Assembly (NCBI RefSeq): GCF_032051675.1
Contig: NZ_CP116968.1
Span: forward strand, 806,001 to 870,000
DNA: 64,000 nt
Source: Candidatus Nitrospira neomarina
Lineage (GTDB): Bacteria > Nitrospirota > Nitrospiria > Nitrospirales > UBA8639
Direction: 5' to 3'
In this document: positions 32,966-40,873 of the stretch, in pieces
How the letters are laid out: the number at the start of each line of letters is the position of its first letter
How positions within the stretch are numbered: position 1 is the first letter of the stretch
Made by a program: the position numbers and the translations under genes
The notes under the pieces: generated by a model
Databases searched by the model: none
What the model was told of the DNA's origin: nothing
What the model saw: only the letters and a program-made list of their open reading frames with translations

Positions 32966-33726
32966 CGGTAGGCGTCGACGGCTTGGTGAGCAGCAAACCA
33001 CATAAACGCTATGCCGGAGACGTAATAAAGAATATCTTTGAGGTTGAACAGCCCACGAATCAATCGTTCATAATGTTCGCTAAAAGAAAGATAGGACAGA
33101 ATGTGTCCGATTGTGGTGTCCCCAACAATGCCCCCTAATGCCCCAAGCATCCAGAGACCTAAAATGCAGCCAAAGCTTAAAAAAGCCGCAATAATTTGAT
33201 TTTCGGTCAATGCCGAGGCAAACAGACCAATGGATATCAGAAGGGCTCCTTGGAGAAACAGAGCGACATACCCAAGATAGATGGGTCGCCAATCGAAGGT
33301 TGCATAGGCGGAAAGCGTTATCGGGATGAGGCTTGTCAGGGATAACAGGCCGCTATAGACGATAATCACGCTCATGAACTTTCCAGACACAATTTCATTT
33401 ACGCCAATGGGAGACGTGAGAAGGAGTTCGAAGGTTCGAAGTTTGCGTTCTTCGGCGAAGAGACGCATGGTGAGTAATGGGAGAATAATCATGAGGATGA
33501 GGTTCATGCTTCGAAAGAGGGGTCTGAACAGCATATCATTGAGATTGAGTTGTGCGTAGGTGTTTTGTATTTGCATCAGGCGGATAGCCTGGTTACTTGC
33601 ATTGGCGGCCGCGGAATAGGCCAACAGCCCCACGATAGCTAAAAAGATGGCCGCAATAACATAAACCACGGGAGACACAAACGCACTTCGTAATTCTTTG
33701 GCAACAATCGTGTGAACGGGAGTCAT
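32956..33726 (-). CDS. ABC-2 type permease (GldF-like)
   Basis: 256 aa with six membrane helices. N-terminus VHTIVAKELRSAFVSPVVYV is the ABC-2 permease start; then LILMIILPLLTMRLFAEERK, the common RTFELLLTSPIGVNEIVSGK, and helices to a C-terminal YYVSGIAFMWFAAHQAVDA. The preceding gene is its ATPase (27 bp away) and the next overlaps by 10 bp, so it belongs to one export system. Substrate unknown. Confidence 0.86.
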   Translation of the reverse strand: MTPVHTIVAKELRSAFVSPVVYVIAAIFLAIVGLLAYSAAANASNQAIRLMQIQNTYAQLNLNDMLFRPLFRSMNLILMIILPLLTMRLFAEERKLRTFELLLTSPIGVNEIVSGKFMSVIIVYSGLLSLTSLIPITLSAYATFDWRPIYLGYVALFLQGALLISIGLFASALTENQIIAAFLSFGCILGLWMLGALGGIVGDTTIGHILSYLSFSEHYERLIRGLFNLKDILYYVSGIAFMWFAAHQAVDAYRWK

Positions 33727-33753
33727 AATGAGCGTAATCCGGCTATACAGCAG

Positions 33754-34722
33754 TTAGTGGGGTCCATCAGGCGTACTAGTCATGCTGGGACCGCTTGGCG
33801 TGTTGGTTTGTGTGAGCACCTTAAACGCATCCTCAAGAGTGAGAGGTTGGGTTTTTAATTCCAGAAGGCCCACATTTCTGGAGACGATTAATTGGGTTAA
33901 TTCCTCCCGGATATCCCGCCCCATTTGCGTGTCCAGAAGATAGGTGTGAGCCGTTGCTCCTTGAGAGACCCGGATGACTCCAGGAATATGGTGCAGCGCC
34001 TCCAACAGGTCCGGGTCGGATTGCTTTACGGTTAGACTGAGCGTTTCCGATTCACGGAGTTTGGTCCCTAATTGTTCCGGGGTGTCCACGGCTACAATGC
34101 GGCCACGGTGAATGATAATGACACGCTGGCAAATAGCGGTGGCCTCGGCCAATAGATGTGTACTGAGAATGATGGTGTGGGAGCCCGCCAGGCTTTTAAT
34201 GAGTTCCCGGATCTCAATAATTTGATTCGGGTCCAGCCCTGTCGTTGGTTCGTCCAAAATCAAAACGGGAGGATTGTGCAACAGGGCTTGTGCCAAGCCA
34301 ACGCGTTGTCGATATCCACGGGATAAATGTCCGATGACTCGTCCCCGGACCTCTGCCAGGCCCGTTTGGGTGATGATCGTATCCATCCGTTCGGTCAATT
34401 GGTCCTCAGAAAGTCGTTTAATTCTCCCCACAAAAGTCAAATATTCCGTGACGGTCAGTTCCAGATACAGAGGAGGAGTTTCGGGGAGATACCCGATATG
34501 TTTTTTGACCTCCCAGGGGGTTTCCAGGCAATCAAACCCTGCAATGCGGACGGTTCCAAGGGTTGGGGGCATGAACCCCGTCAGAATACGCATTGTCGTA
34601 GTTTTTCCTGCGCCATTTGGCCCAAGAAACGCCACGATCTCCCCCTTGTTGATGGAGAAAGAGATGTCATCCAAGGCGGTTGCGTTCCCATAGCGTTTGG
34701 TCACATGTTGAACGTCAATCAT
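33754..34722 (-). CDS. ABC transporter ATP-binding protein (GldA-like)
   Basis: Start at ATG 34722 (MIDVQHVTKRYGNATALDDI); ATG 34737 is possible. Walker A GPNGAGKTTTMRILTG, Q-loop GYLPETPPLYLELTVTEYL, signature LSRGYRQRVGLAQALLHNPP, Walker B LILDEPTTGLDPNQI, switch His STHLLAEATAICQ. After the ATPase (residues 1-220) is a ~100-residue tail like those of GldA/ABC-2 exporters. Drives the permease coded just downstream; first gene of the operon. Confidence 0.9.
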   Translation of the reverse strand: MIDVQHVTKRYGNATALDDISFSINKGEIVAFLGPNGAGKTTTMRILTGFMPPTLGTVRIAGFDCLETPWEVKKHIGYLPETPPLYLELTVTEYLTFVGRIKRLSEDQLTERMDTIITQTGLAEVRGRVIGHLSRGYRQRVGLAQALLHNPPVLILDEPTTGLDPNQIIEIRELIKSLAGSHTIILSTHLLAEATAICQRVIIIHRGRIVAVDTPEQLGTKLRESETLSLTVKQSDPDLLEALHHIPGVIRVSQGATAHTYLLDTQMGRDIREELTQLIVSRNVGLLELKTQPLTLEDAFKVLTQTNTPSGPSMTSTPDGPH

Positions 34723-34856
34723 AGGGATGCCCAGCAAGTTGTGTCGTGAAATGGTGAGAAAAGTGACGTTAAAATGAATAGCTCGACAGGAGTCCGATCA
34801 TACCTATGTGAAAAAAAATCCGTCAAGTTTAAACATGAGGGCAGTGACGATTGAGA

Positions 34857-34884
34857 TTGACTCTTTTAATGAAAGTTGTATGAT
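34857..34884 (+). promoter_or_regulatory. Sigma-70-type promoter of the Pal-like gene
   Basis: TTGACT (34857-34862), 16-base spacer, TATGAT (34879-34884), in the 228 bp divergent gap. The first base of RNA would lie about 75 bases before the TTG start. Confidence 0.6.
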
Positions 34885-34965
34885 AGCTCCAGTTATAGGG
34901 ATTTATGAGGTATGCGAGTAAGGGACCTTCTACCCTGCCTTGGGAGAGTGGAGTAACGGCCACCA

Positions 34966-35577
34966 TTGAGGAAGTTGTTTCAGGGAAAATATGCGATCCT
35001 TGGGCTGTTGGTTGCCATTCTGAGCGGGTGTAGTTCCTGGCATCATGTATCCATCTTCAGCCACAGTGCCGAGCCAGTCGAGGAGTCTCCCGATTCCTCT
35101 CCTGCGTCGGTGGTGAATGCCCCTGCCGTTTCTGTGCCCCAACCGGAACCCTCTGTTCCAATCGTTTCCCAACCTCAAATATCAGAAATCCCGCCGGCAA
35201 CAAATGACATCAGTTCTCAAACTGCCAATCCTTCCCTTCTCCCCTCGACGTTGGAAGATGTTTTTTTTGATTACGACCAATATTATATCCGGAGTGAGGC
35301 TGTTCCTATCCTGATGCAGAACGCGGAAATACTTCTGAATCGGCACGCTACTCGTACCGTCCTGATTGAAGGGCATTGTGATGAGCGTGGAACCGAAGAA
35401 TATAATCTCATCCTGGGTGAGCGTCGCGCGATGGCGGTGAAGAATTACCTGGTGGATTTAGGTGTGAACGCCTCATCTATTCGAATCCTAAGCTTGGGAA
35501 AAAATGAACCGTTTTGTCTTCAACCCACTCGTGAATGTTTTCAAAAGAATAGACGGGCTCACTTCGTGTTGAAGTAA
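34966..35577 (+). CDS. Pal/OmpA-family peptidoglycan-binding lipoprotein
   Basis: TTG start (34966), then MRKLFQGKYAILGLLVAIL ending in the lipobox LSGC. A Pro/Ser/Val-rich linker of about 65 residues follows, then an OmpA C-terminal domain: VFFDYDQYYIRSEAVPIL, VLIEGHCDERGTEEYNLILG, RRAMAVKNYLVDLGVNASSI, SLGKNEPFC and NRRAHFVLK, with the Asp and Arg residues that bind meso-diaminopimelate. 203 aa. Anchors the outer membrane to peptidoglycan. Typical Pal proteins lie by TolB, which is absent, so this may be a second Pal-like protein. Confidence 0.88.
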   Translation: MRKLFQGKYAILGLLVAILSGCSSWHHVSIFSHSAEPVEESPDSSPASVVNAPAVSVPQPEPSVPIVSQPQISEIPPATNDISSQTANPSLLPSTLEDVFFDYDQYYIRSEAVPILMQNAEILLNRHATRTVLIEGHCDERGTEEYNLILGERRAMAVKNYLVDLGVNASSIRILSLGKNEPFCLQPTRECFQKNRRAHFVLK

Positions 35578-35765
35578 TACTGTAAAATTTCCACATAAAT
35601 TATGTGTGTAAGAGGACGTCTTTTTGAACTCATATGACTGGTCCATCATGGCCGTCCATCCTTTTAGGTTATTGAAGGGGTCAAAACCGCGGGATATTTT
35701 GGGAGAAAATTTGCAAGTCTCTCAACAATATTTTTGCCCTTTTCCTCAAGATGAGGAGGATGTCT

Positions 35766-36137
35766 ATGCGGGTTTGGTCCTTAATAATCTGGTTCTTCCT
35801 GTTGCTTCCCTCGTCCGCTTTCTCGGAAGTATGGGATTTTTCCTGTACCGAGGCTGTCTCCCTTTTGAGGGCTGCCCAGGAGCAGGTCGTCCGGAAGCAT
35901 GACCAATTGCAAGAAGCTAAATTTAGTCTCCGGCATGCTCCCAAAGAATTTGATGGATGCAGGCGGAGCCGTCGTGGTTTTCAAGGGGGAGAGATTCATT
36001 GTGTGACTCATCAATCCCCCCAAGGAAATCTACTGAAAGATATTCTTGTTGCGCAACGAAGCCTTGATGTCTCTATCCAGGATTTCAAAAAACACCAAAA
36101 AGGGCTGGTTCTTTCCTGCTCGGAGTCTTCGCCCTAA
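35766..36137 (+). CDS. Small secreted protein with conserved-looking Cys residues
   Basis: The start ATG 35766 is set by GATGAGGAGGA just upstream. A clear signal peptide (MRVWSLIIWFFLLLPSSAFS, cleavage after FS or SA) leads to a ~100-residue mature part with four Cys (FSCTEAV, FDGCRRS, IHCVTH, VLSCSES) and long helices (LLRAAQEQVVRKHDQLQEA; LKDILVAQRSLDVSIQDF). The spacing suggests two disulfides. No family recognised. It lies alone between the Pal-like gene and a 350 bp gap. Confidence 0.7.
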   Translation: MRVWSLIIWFFLLLPSSAFSEVWDFSCTEAVSLLRAAQEQVVRKHDQLQEAKFSLRHAPKEFDGCRRSRRGFQGGEIHCVTHQSPQGNLLKDILVAQRSLDVSIQDFKKHQKGLVLSCSESSP

Positions 36138-36489
36138 TCCGATATTCTTTTTTCTTACCTCCGATTTGCGCGGTAGGTACCCCCTCTCAGGGTGGCACTG
36201 TATCGATCCTGCTACCAAAAGTTTTCTTCCATTGAAACCCGGGACAGCCATTGCTTTTTTCCCCCGCAGTGAGTCGCTTTGATCATCGCCTCGCGCACCC
36301 ATCCCGTGGAGAGATCATGGTTGTTTTGGGCCTCATGCTCGACGCGAATGATGCTGGCTCCGGGCCAATCCACCTTGTGTCAACCAAGAAAAAAAAATGG
36401 AAAAATTCGTATAATCGTCGATCTGTGCCACGAAAAGTATTGGGGGAGTTTTCCAATCATCAATATCGATAGGAGGAATGGAACATTTG
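36138..36489. other. Intergenic stretch with a candidate promoter
   Basis: No gene seen. Holds a consensus -10 TATAAT (36410-36415) preceded by an A9 run (36389-36397) at the place of the -35 box, about 75 bases before the next gene, and AGGAGGA (36471-36477) just before it. A promoter driven by an A-rich upstream element is plausible but unproven. Confidence 0.4.
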
Positions 36490-37281
36490 ATGCTCAGTCT
36501 TAAAAAGATTCTGGCCTCATTTTTTTCTCCTCTCTCTCTGTGTATAGAGATCATAGTTTGCGGGCTGGTCTTTTTGTATTTTTCCCGCAAGCAATATCTT
36601 GGGAAAGTCCTGGTCTCCCTGGGATTCATTCTGCTTGTCATCAGCGGTTATGAAGGAATCTCAGGGCGTATCATACGTACGTTGGAGTCCCAATATCCTC
36701 CTATTAATCTTTCCCAGGTGCTGACTTCTGGGAATATCACAAATACACAAGAATCCCTGAAATGGATTGTTGTCCTGGCCAGCGGCACTGCAGGAGATGC
36801 CACGTTGCCTTATCAGCTTCGAGTGTCTCATCATTCCCGTGTTCGATTAATGGAAGGCATTCGGCTTCATCGCATGCTCCCCGGAAGTAAAATCATTCTG
36901 ACAGGCGGGACGGGGTTTGAGGGGTCTCCTGAAGCGACCACAATGAGTCGAGTTGCCGAGGAATTAGGGGTCAATCGGGCAGATATGGTTCTGGAGGTTG
37001 AATCCCGTGATACCAAGGACCATCCTCTGTATGTTCGGGATATCGTCCATGATGAGCCTTTTATCTTGGTGACAAGTGCTTTCCACATGCCACGTGCGGT
37101 CAAATTATTCGAGAAACAGGGTCTATTTCCAATTCCGGCTTCCACAGGACAATGGGTTCCTCCTATGCAGTTTTGGTCTTTAGTGAACTTTTTCCCGAGT
37201 TCCTCTGGAGTGCGCCTTGCCGAATTGGCTTATCATGAATATATGGGATTATTGGAGGCCTGGGTTCAAGATCAGATTTAA
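36490..37281 (+). CDS. DUF218 membrane protein, ElyC/SanA/YdcF family
   Basis: Two N-terminal membrane helices, then an extracytoplasmic DUF218 domain: KWIVVLASGTAGD, SRVRLMEGIRLHRMLPGSKI, ILTGGTGFEGSPEATTMSRV, VLEVESRDTKDH and LVTSAFHMPRAVKLFEKQGL. 263-267 aa. E. coli ElyC affects undecaprenyl-phosphate/peptidoglycan metabolism at low temperature; biochemical role not settled. AGGAGGA sits directly against ATG 36478, so translation more likely begins at TTG 36487 or ATG 36490, 10-13 bases on. Confidence 0.84.
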   Translation: MLSLKKILASFFSPLSLCIEIIVCGLVFLYFSRKQYLGKVLVSLGFILLVISGYEGISGRIIRTLESQYPPINLSQVLTSGNITNTQESLKWIVVLASGTAGDATLPYQLRVSHHSRVRLMEGIRLHRMLPGSKIILTGGTGFEGSPEATTMSRVAEELGVNRADMVLEVESRDTKDHPLYVRDIVHDEPFILVTSAFHMPRAVKLFEKQGLFPIPASTGQWVPPMQFWSLVNFFPSSSGVRLAELAYHEYMGLLEAWVQDQI

Positions 37282-37480
37282 AAGAAGCAGCGGTGAGACC
37301 CTGAATCTTGACCTTTTAAGGCGAATAAAAAATCAATTGAGAGGGTGAATGCCCCTGCACTGGATAGGATGAACGAATGGCCTAATTTCTTAGCTCAGGC
37401 TATCCGATAGAGATACCAAAGAATGGAGTCTGTGGTTTGGTTCACAATATGGCTGGGACTTTTGGGAGAGTAGCAAAGCA

Positions 37481-37804
37481 ATGATTTGGCAAAGATGGGC
37501 GGGAGGAGCCCTCGTGATGTTTCTGAGTGTTTTTTTTCTGGGGGGGTGTAGTATATGGGAATCGTATTATCATCCAAACCATGGTTCCACTCGTGCGGAT
37601 CGTATTTGCCATCCCTATGGAGACTGCCTACAAGGGGAGTGGGTTTCCACTGAGGGAGGAGTTGCGGATCCAATTGAAACGCATTCAGCCTGTGTTGCGA
37701 GGGTTTCTGCAGAACAGGGGAGTGATTGGAAGAGAGATTCGGTTACCCAGGGATTGGAAATAGGTGAGTGTATGGAACGACAAGGGTTTATTCTCAAACC
37801 GTGA
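37481..37804 (+). CDS. Small lipoprotein with homopolymers in its signal sequence
   Basis: 107 aa: a signal sequence with lipobox FLGGC, then SIWESYYHPNHGSTRADRIC and a mature part with Cys pairs (RICHPYGDCLQG, SACVARV, GECMERQG). The signal-coding region has T8 (37530-37537) and G7 (37540-37546). No family recognised. No strong ribosome site before ATG 37481. Confidence 0.6.
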   Translation: MIWQRWAGGALVMFLSVFFLGGCSIWESYYHPNHGSTRADRICHPYGDCLQGEWVSTEGGVADPIETHSACVARVSAEQGSDWKRDSVTQGLEIGECMERQGFILKP

Positions 37805-37930
37805 TAATACGAGAAAGCTTTATGAAGTCATTTTCAGCACATGACCTCCCGCTACTCATCTGCACACCGCTCTCCTGGCTTCTCCGTGTTGAATGAGGCT
37901 CAGGAAATTGGGGATTCCGCCTCTACAAGC

Positions 37931-38482
37931 TTAACTCTCCTGGCCATTTGTATCCGTTGCGGTTATGCAAATTGTGGCCTGAATGGTTTCCTCCGGTTTA
38001 AGGCTGAACGAAACTTTTTCTCGAATGGTTCCCCCTCCTTTGGGATTGGTCGCCCTGATCTCTTTATATTTGAGTAATCCTTTTCCTATATCCTGGTAAA
38101 TGGTAGTCTTGGCAAGATTGGTTAATGCCTGGCCGTTGGCTTTTGTTGTGGGTTCAATATACGAAATGCTGACAACAGGATTTGATGCCGTAACGGTGAT
38201 TTGGGCAGATGTGAGACAGTTCGAGGCATCTCTTATTTCAAAAGACGAAACCTGCGGAGATAGGGGTTGAGACCCATCTGAGGAAACGACTGCGTGAGTT
38301 GGCTCTGAGGCTGTATCGGCTTGAGGTAGGTTTTCGCTGGGGGATGGGAGCTCTGAGGGAAGGCAAGATGGGCGTAGCCAACATAGTACAGTGTCCAGTC
38401 TTTGCTGAGATTGGGGGGATGAACAGGAAAGAAGACTGGAACAAAGAGCTAAGATCATGAGGAATCGAAAATAACAAATCAC
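37931..38482 (-). CDS. Exported lipoprotein of unknown function
   Basis: 183 aa: MICYFRFLMILALCSSLLSC gives a signal with lipobox LLSC, then a Ser/Pro/Gln-rich linker and a beta-rich C-terminal part (SCL-like VSSFEIRDASNCLTSAQITV, VSISYIEPTTKANGQAL, VSFSLKPEETIQATICITAT). It resembles an Ig-like or carbohydrate-binding beta-sandwich but no family is assigned. Two Cys in the mature domain could pair. It stands alone on this strand. Confidence 0.66.
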   Translation of the reverse strand: MICYFRFLMILALCSSLLSCSSPQSQQRLDTVLCWLRPSCLPSELPSPSENLPQADTASEPTHAVVSSDGSQPLSPQVSSFEIRDASNCLTSAQITVTASNPVVSISYIEPTTKANGQALTNLAKTTIYQDIGKGLLKYKEIRATNPKGGGTIREKVSFSLKPEETIQATICITATDTNGQES

Positions 38483-38646
38483 AGATAAACCTTGTTTAAG
38501 TCGGTTTTACAAAACTGGATTATGGAAATAATAAAAACGGTCGATTGATTGTTAAATTTGGCTGCCTACGAATTTTATCCTTCCTGTGGTCTTAACGGAA
38601 GGCCTGCCTTAAACTTAAGCGTATGCTTAGGATTGCCCTATGAATT

Positions 38647-39261
38647 GTGAATGAGAAAGGTAGAAATGAACAGGTGAGAAAAAACCACGCAATCGCTTCT
38701 TTATCCAAATCCAAAGGGGCAAAAACAGTACGTCTTCTCAAAAAAAAGATTGATTCTCCACGGTCGGTAATTAGACCAGAGAAAGTGTTCAAAGAGCTGA
38801 GATTATTTGCAACGGATGTGGATGGGGTTCTGACCGATGCCGGCATGTACTATGGGGAATCGGGAGAAGAATTGAAAAAGTTCCATACGCGTGATGGTAT
38901 GGGGATTAAGCTCTTACAAGCCCAAGGGGTAATCACGGCTATCATTACCATGGAAAACACCAGAATTGTCGCTCGCCGAGGAAAGAAATTAGGCATTCCC
39001 GAAGTCTTTCAAGGTGCCAAAGATAAGGTGGCCATTTTGCGCCATTTGTCTGAAAAGTACGGGATTCCTTTTTCACAGATGGCCTACATTGGGGATGATG
39101 TGAATGACGTGGAGGCCCTGAAAACGGTGGGATACGCCGCAGCTCCCGCGGATTGTGTAGCGCAAGTCCGTCAGGTTGTGCATTATGTCTGCAAAAAAAA
39201 TGGAGGTGAGGGAGCTGTTCGAGAAATAATCGATAGAATTTTGGCTGCAAAAGGCTCTTAG
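38647..39261 (+). CDS. kdsC: KdsC-type HAD phosphatase (KDO 8-phosphate phosphatase-like)
   Basis: HAD subfamily with small C0 cap: LRLFATDVDGVLTDAGMYYG (DxDGVLTDG-like motif), FHTRDGMGIKLLQAQGVITA, ENTRIVARRGKKLGI, FQGAKDKVAILRHLSEKYGI, MAYIGDDVNDVEALKTVGYA and APADCVAQVRQVVHYV. Dephosphorylates KDO 8-P before CMP activation; some members act on N-acylneuraminate 9-P. The catalytic part starts near residue 50; the first 50 residues are basic (Lys/Arg-rich), unusual for KdsC, and include an A8 run (38740-38747). GTG 38647 or GTG 38674 may be the start. KdsA, KdsB and KdsD are not in the window. Confidence 0.86.
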   Translation: MNEKGRNEQVRKNHAIASLSKSKGAKTVRLLKKKIDSPRSVIRPEKVFKELRLFATDVDGVLTDAGMYYGESGEELKKFHTRDGMGIKLLQAQGVITAIITMENTRIVARRGKKLGIPEVFQGAKDKVAILRHLSEKYGIPFSQMAYIGDDVNDVEALKTVGYAAAPADCVAQVRQVVHYVCKKNGGEGAVREIIDRILAAKGS

Positions 39262-39401
39262 TAGCCCTACAAGTATTTAGTGGATTTTTAAATGGCATAT
39301 TCCGATAATCTTTCTTATGAGCTTTTAACCTTTGTTATTTGAGTATGGTCTTGTATTGGGTCCATTGACTGTTTGAAACGACTGGAGGAGAGGGACCGAA
39401 C

Positions 39402-40850
39402 ATGAATCCTCATGTCTATGGAGTGATTTTGGCCGGGGGGAGTGGTACCCGGTTTTGGCCGTTGAGCCGGGAACGATTTCCTAAGCAATTATTGAGAATT
39501 TTGGGAGAAGGAACCCTCCTTCAACAGACGTTTGAGCGTCTATTACAGAATATCCCCGCGAATCGGATGGCCATTGTCACCAACGCCGTTCAAGCGGAAT
39601 CCATCAAACTTCAACTCAATCAGTGGAAAGATGACATTGCTGGGAATGTCATCCTTGAGCCGGAAGGAAGAAATACGGCACCGGCGATCGCTCTCGCGGC
39701 CCTACAATTGATACATCAAGATCCTGAAGCCGTGATGGTGGTGGTGCCGGCAGATCATGTCGTGAAGGCCTCCAAAAAATTTATGCGAGCCGTGCAATTT
39801 GCCAGTGAATTGGCGATGGGTGGGCATCTGGTCACGTTTGGGATTCAGCCGACTCGTCCTGAAACAGGGTATGGCTATATTCAGCCTTTGAGGCGAATGA
39901 GGGTTGGAGCCAAGGGCCCCTTCATCGGGTATTCGGTGGCTCGCTTTGTTGAAAAGCCGAACCTCCCAACTGCCAAACGATACTTTCGATCTGGAAATTA
40001 TTTTTGGAATAGCGGTATTTTTGTCTGGAAAGCTTCTCAAATTTTATCAGAATTAGCCTTTCACCAACCGGCGTTATCCAAATTGTTGAATGGTTTACAA
40101 GACAAGATGGGAAGTGAGGATTTTCCCTCCCACCTTCGGAAGGTCTATGCAAAAGTCGAATCGCTTTCTATTGACAATGCGGTGATGGAACATTCTTCTC
40201 GAAGCGTGGTGATACCGATAGACTTTGGTTGGTCGGATGTGGGGAGTTGGAGCAGCCTGGAAGAAGTGGTGCCTTTGGATAAAGATGGAAATGTCCGGAA
40301 TGGAAATATTATAGATCTGGGAAGCCGCGATTCGGTGCTGTTTGCGGATCGAAGGGTCGTAGCAACAATTGGCCTCGACAATATGGTGGTGGTGGATACG
40401 CCCGATGCCACCCTGGTCTGTCCGAAAGATCGTGCGCAAGATGTCAAAGCTATTGTCAATCTGTTGAAGCGACAGGGCGCCCCTGAACATTTAGAACATC
40501 GAACCGTGCATCGTCCTTGGGGTTCCTATACCGTCATGGAAGAGGGTAAAGGTTACAAAGTTAAACGTATTGAAGTCGCACCTGGAAAACGGCTTTCCCT
40601 TCAACTCCATCATCAACGCAGTGAGCATTGGGTGGTCATTGCAGGGACGGCCCGGGTGACTCGTGGCGAAGAAGTCTACGACTTGCAAGCCGGAATGAGT
40701 ACTGGGATAGCCAAGGAAACGCCGCATCGTTTAGAAAATCCCGGGCAGATCCCTTTAGAGATTATTGAAATTCAAAATGGTCCCTACCTTGGAGAAGATG
40801 ATATCGTTCGACTTCAGGACGATTTTGGTCGATTACGACCCAGTAGGTAG
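39402..40850 (+). CDS. manC: Mannose-1-phosphate guanylyltransferase / mannose-6-phosphate isomerase (ManC/AlgA)
   Basis: Bifunctional type II enzyme making GDP-mannose. Nucleotidyltransferase half: VILAGGSGTRFWPLSRERFP, LEPEGRNTAPAIALAAL, VVVPADHVV, PETGYGYI, FVEKPNLPTAKRYF, WNSGIFVWKA, SIDNAVMEHS. C-terminal cupin isomerase half: HRPWGSYTVMEEGKGYKVKR, LQLHHQRSEHWVVIAGTARV, ENPGQIPLEIIEIQNGPYLG. 482 aa, typical. GGAGGAGAGGG lies 10 bases before ATG 39402. Followed 23 bp later by the phosphomannomutase gene. Confidence 0.94.
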   Translation: MNPHVYGVILAGGSGTRFWPLSRERFPKQLLRILGEGTLLQQTFERLLQNIPANRMAIVTNAVQAESIKLQLNQWKDDIAGNVILEPEGRNTAPAIALAALQLIHQDPEAVMVVVPADHVVKASKKFMRAVQFASELAMGGHLVTFGIQPTRPETGYGYIQPLRRMRVGAKGPFIGYSVARFVEKPNLPTAKRYFRSGNYFWNSGIFVWKASQILSELAFHQPALSKLLNGLQDKMGSEDFPSHLRKVYAKVESLSIDNAVMEHSSRSVVIPIDFGWSDVGSWSSLEEVVPLDKDGNVRNGNIIDLGSRDSVLFADRRVVATIGLDNMVVVDTPDATLVCPKDRAQDVKAIVNLLKRQGAPEHLEHRTVHRPWGSYTVMEEGKGYKVKRIEVAPGKRLSLQLHHQRSEHWVVIAGTARVTRGEEVYDLQAGMSTGIAKETPHRLENPGQIPLEIIEIQNGPYLGEDDIVRLQDDFGRLRPSR

Positions 40851-40873
40851 GATTCAGAAGGAAAGACAGCCGG

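Noticed and set aside
35624-35902. 92-codon frame overlapping the secreted Cys protein
   Set aside because: The alternative frame at 35766 has a clear signal peptide and ribosome site.
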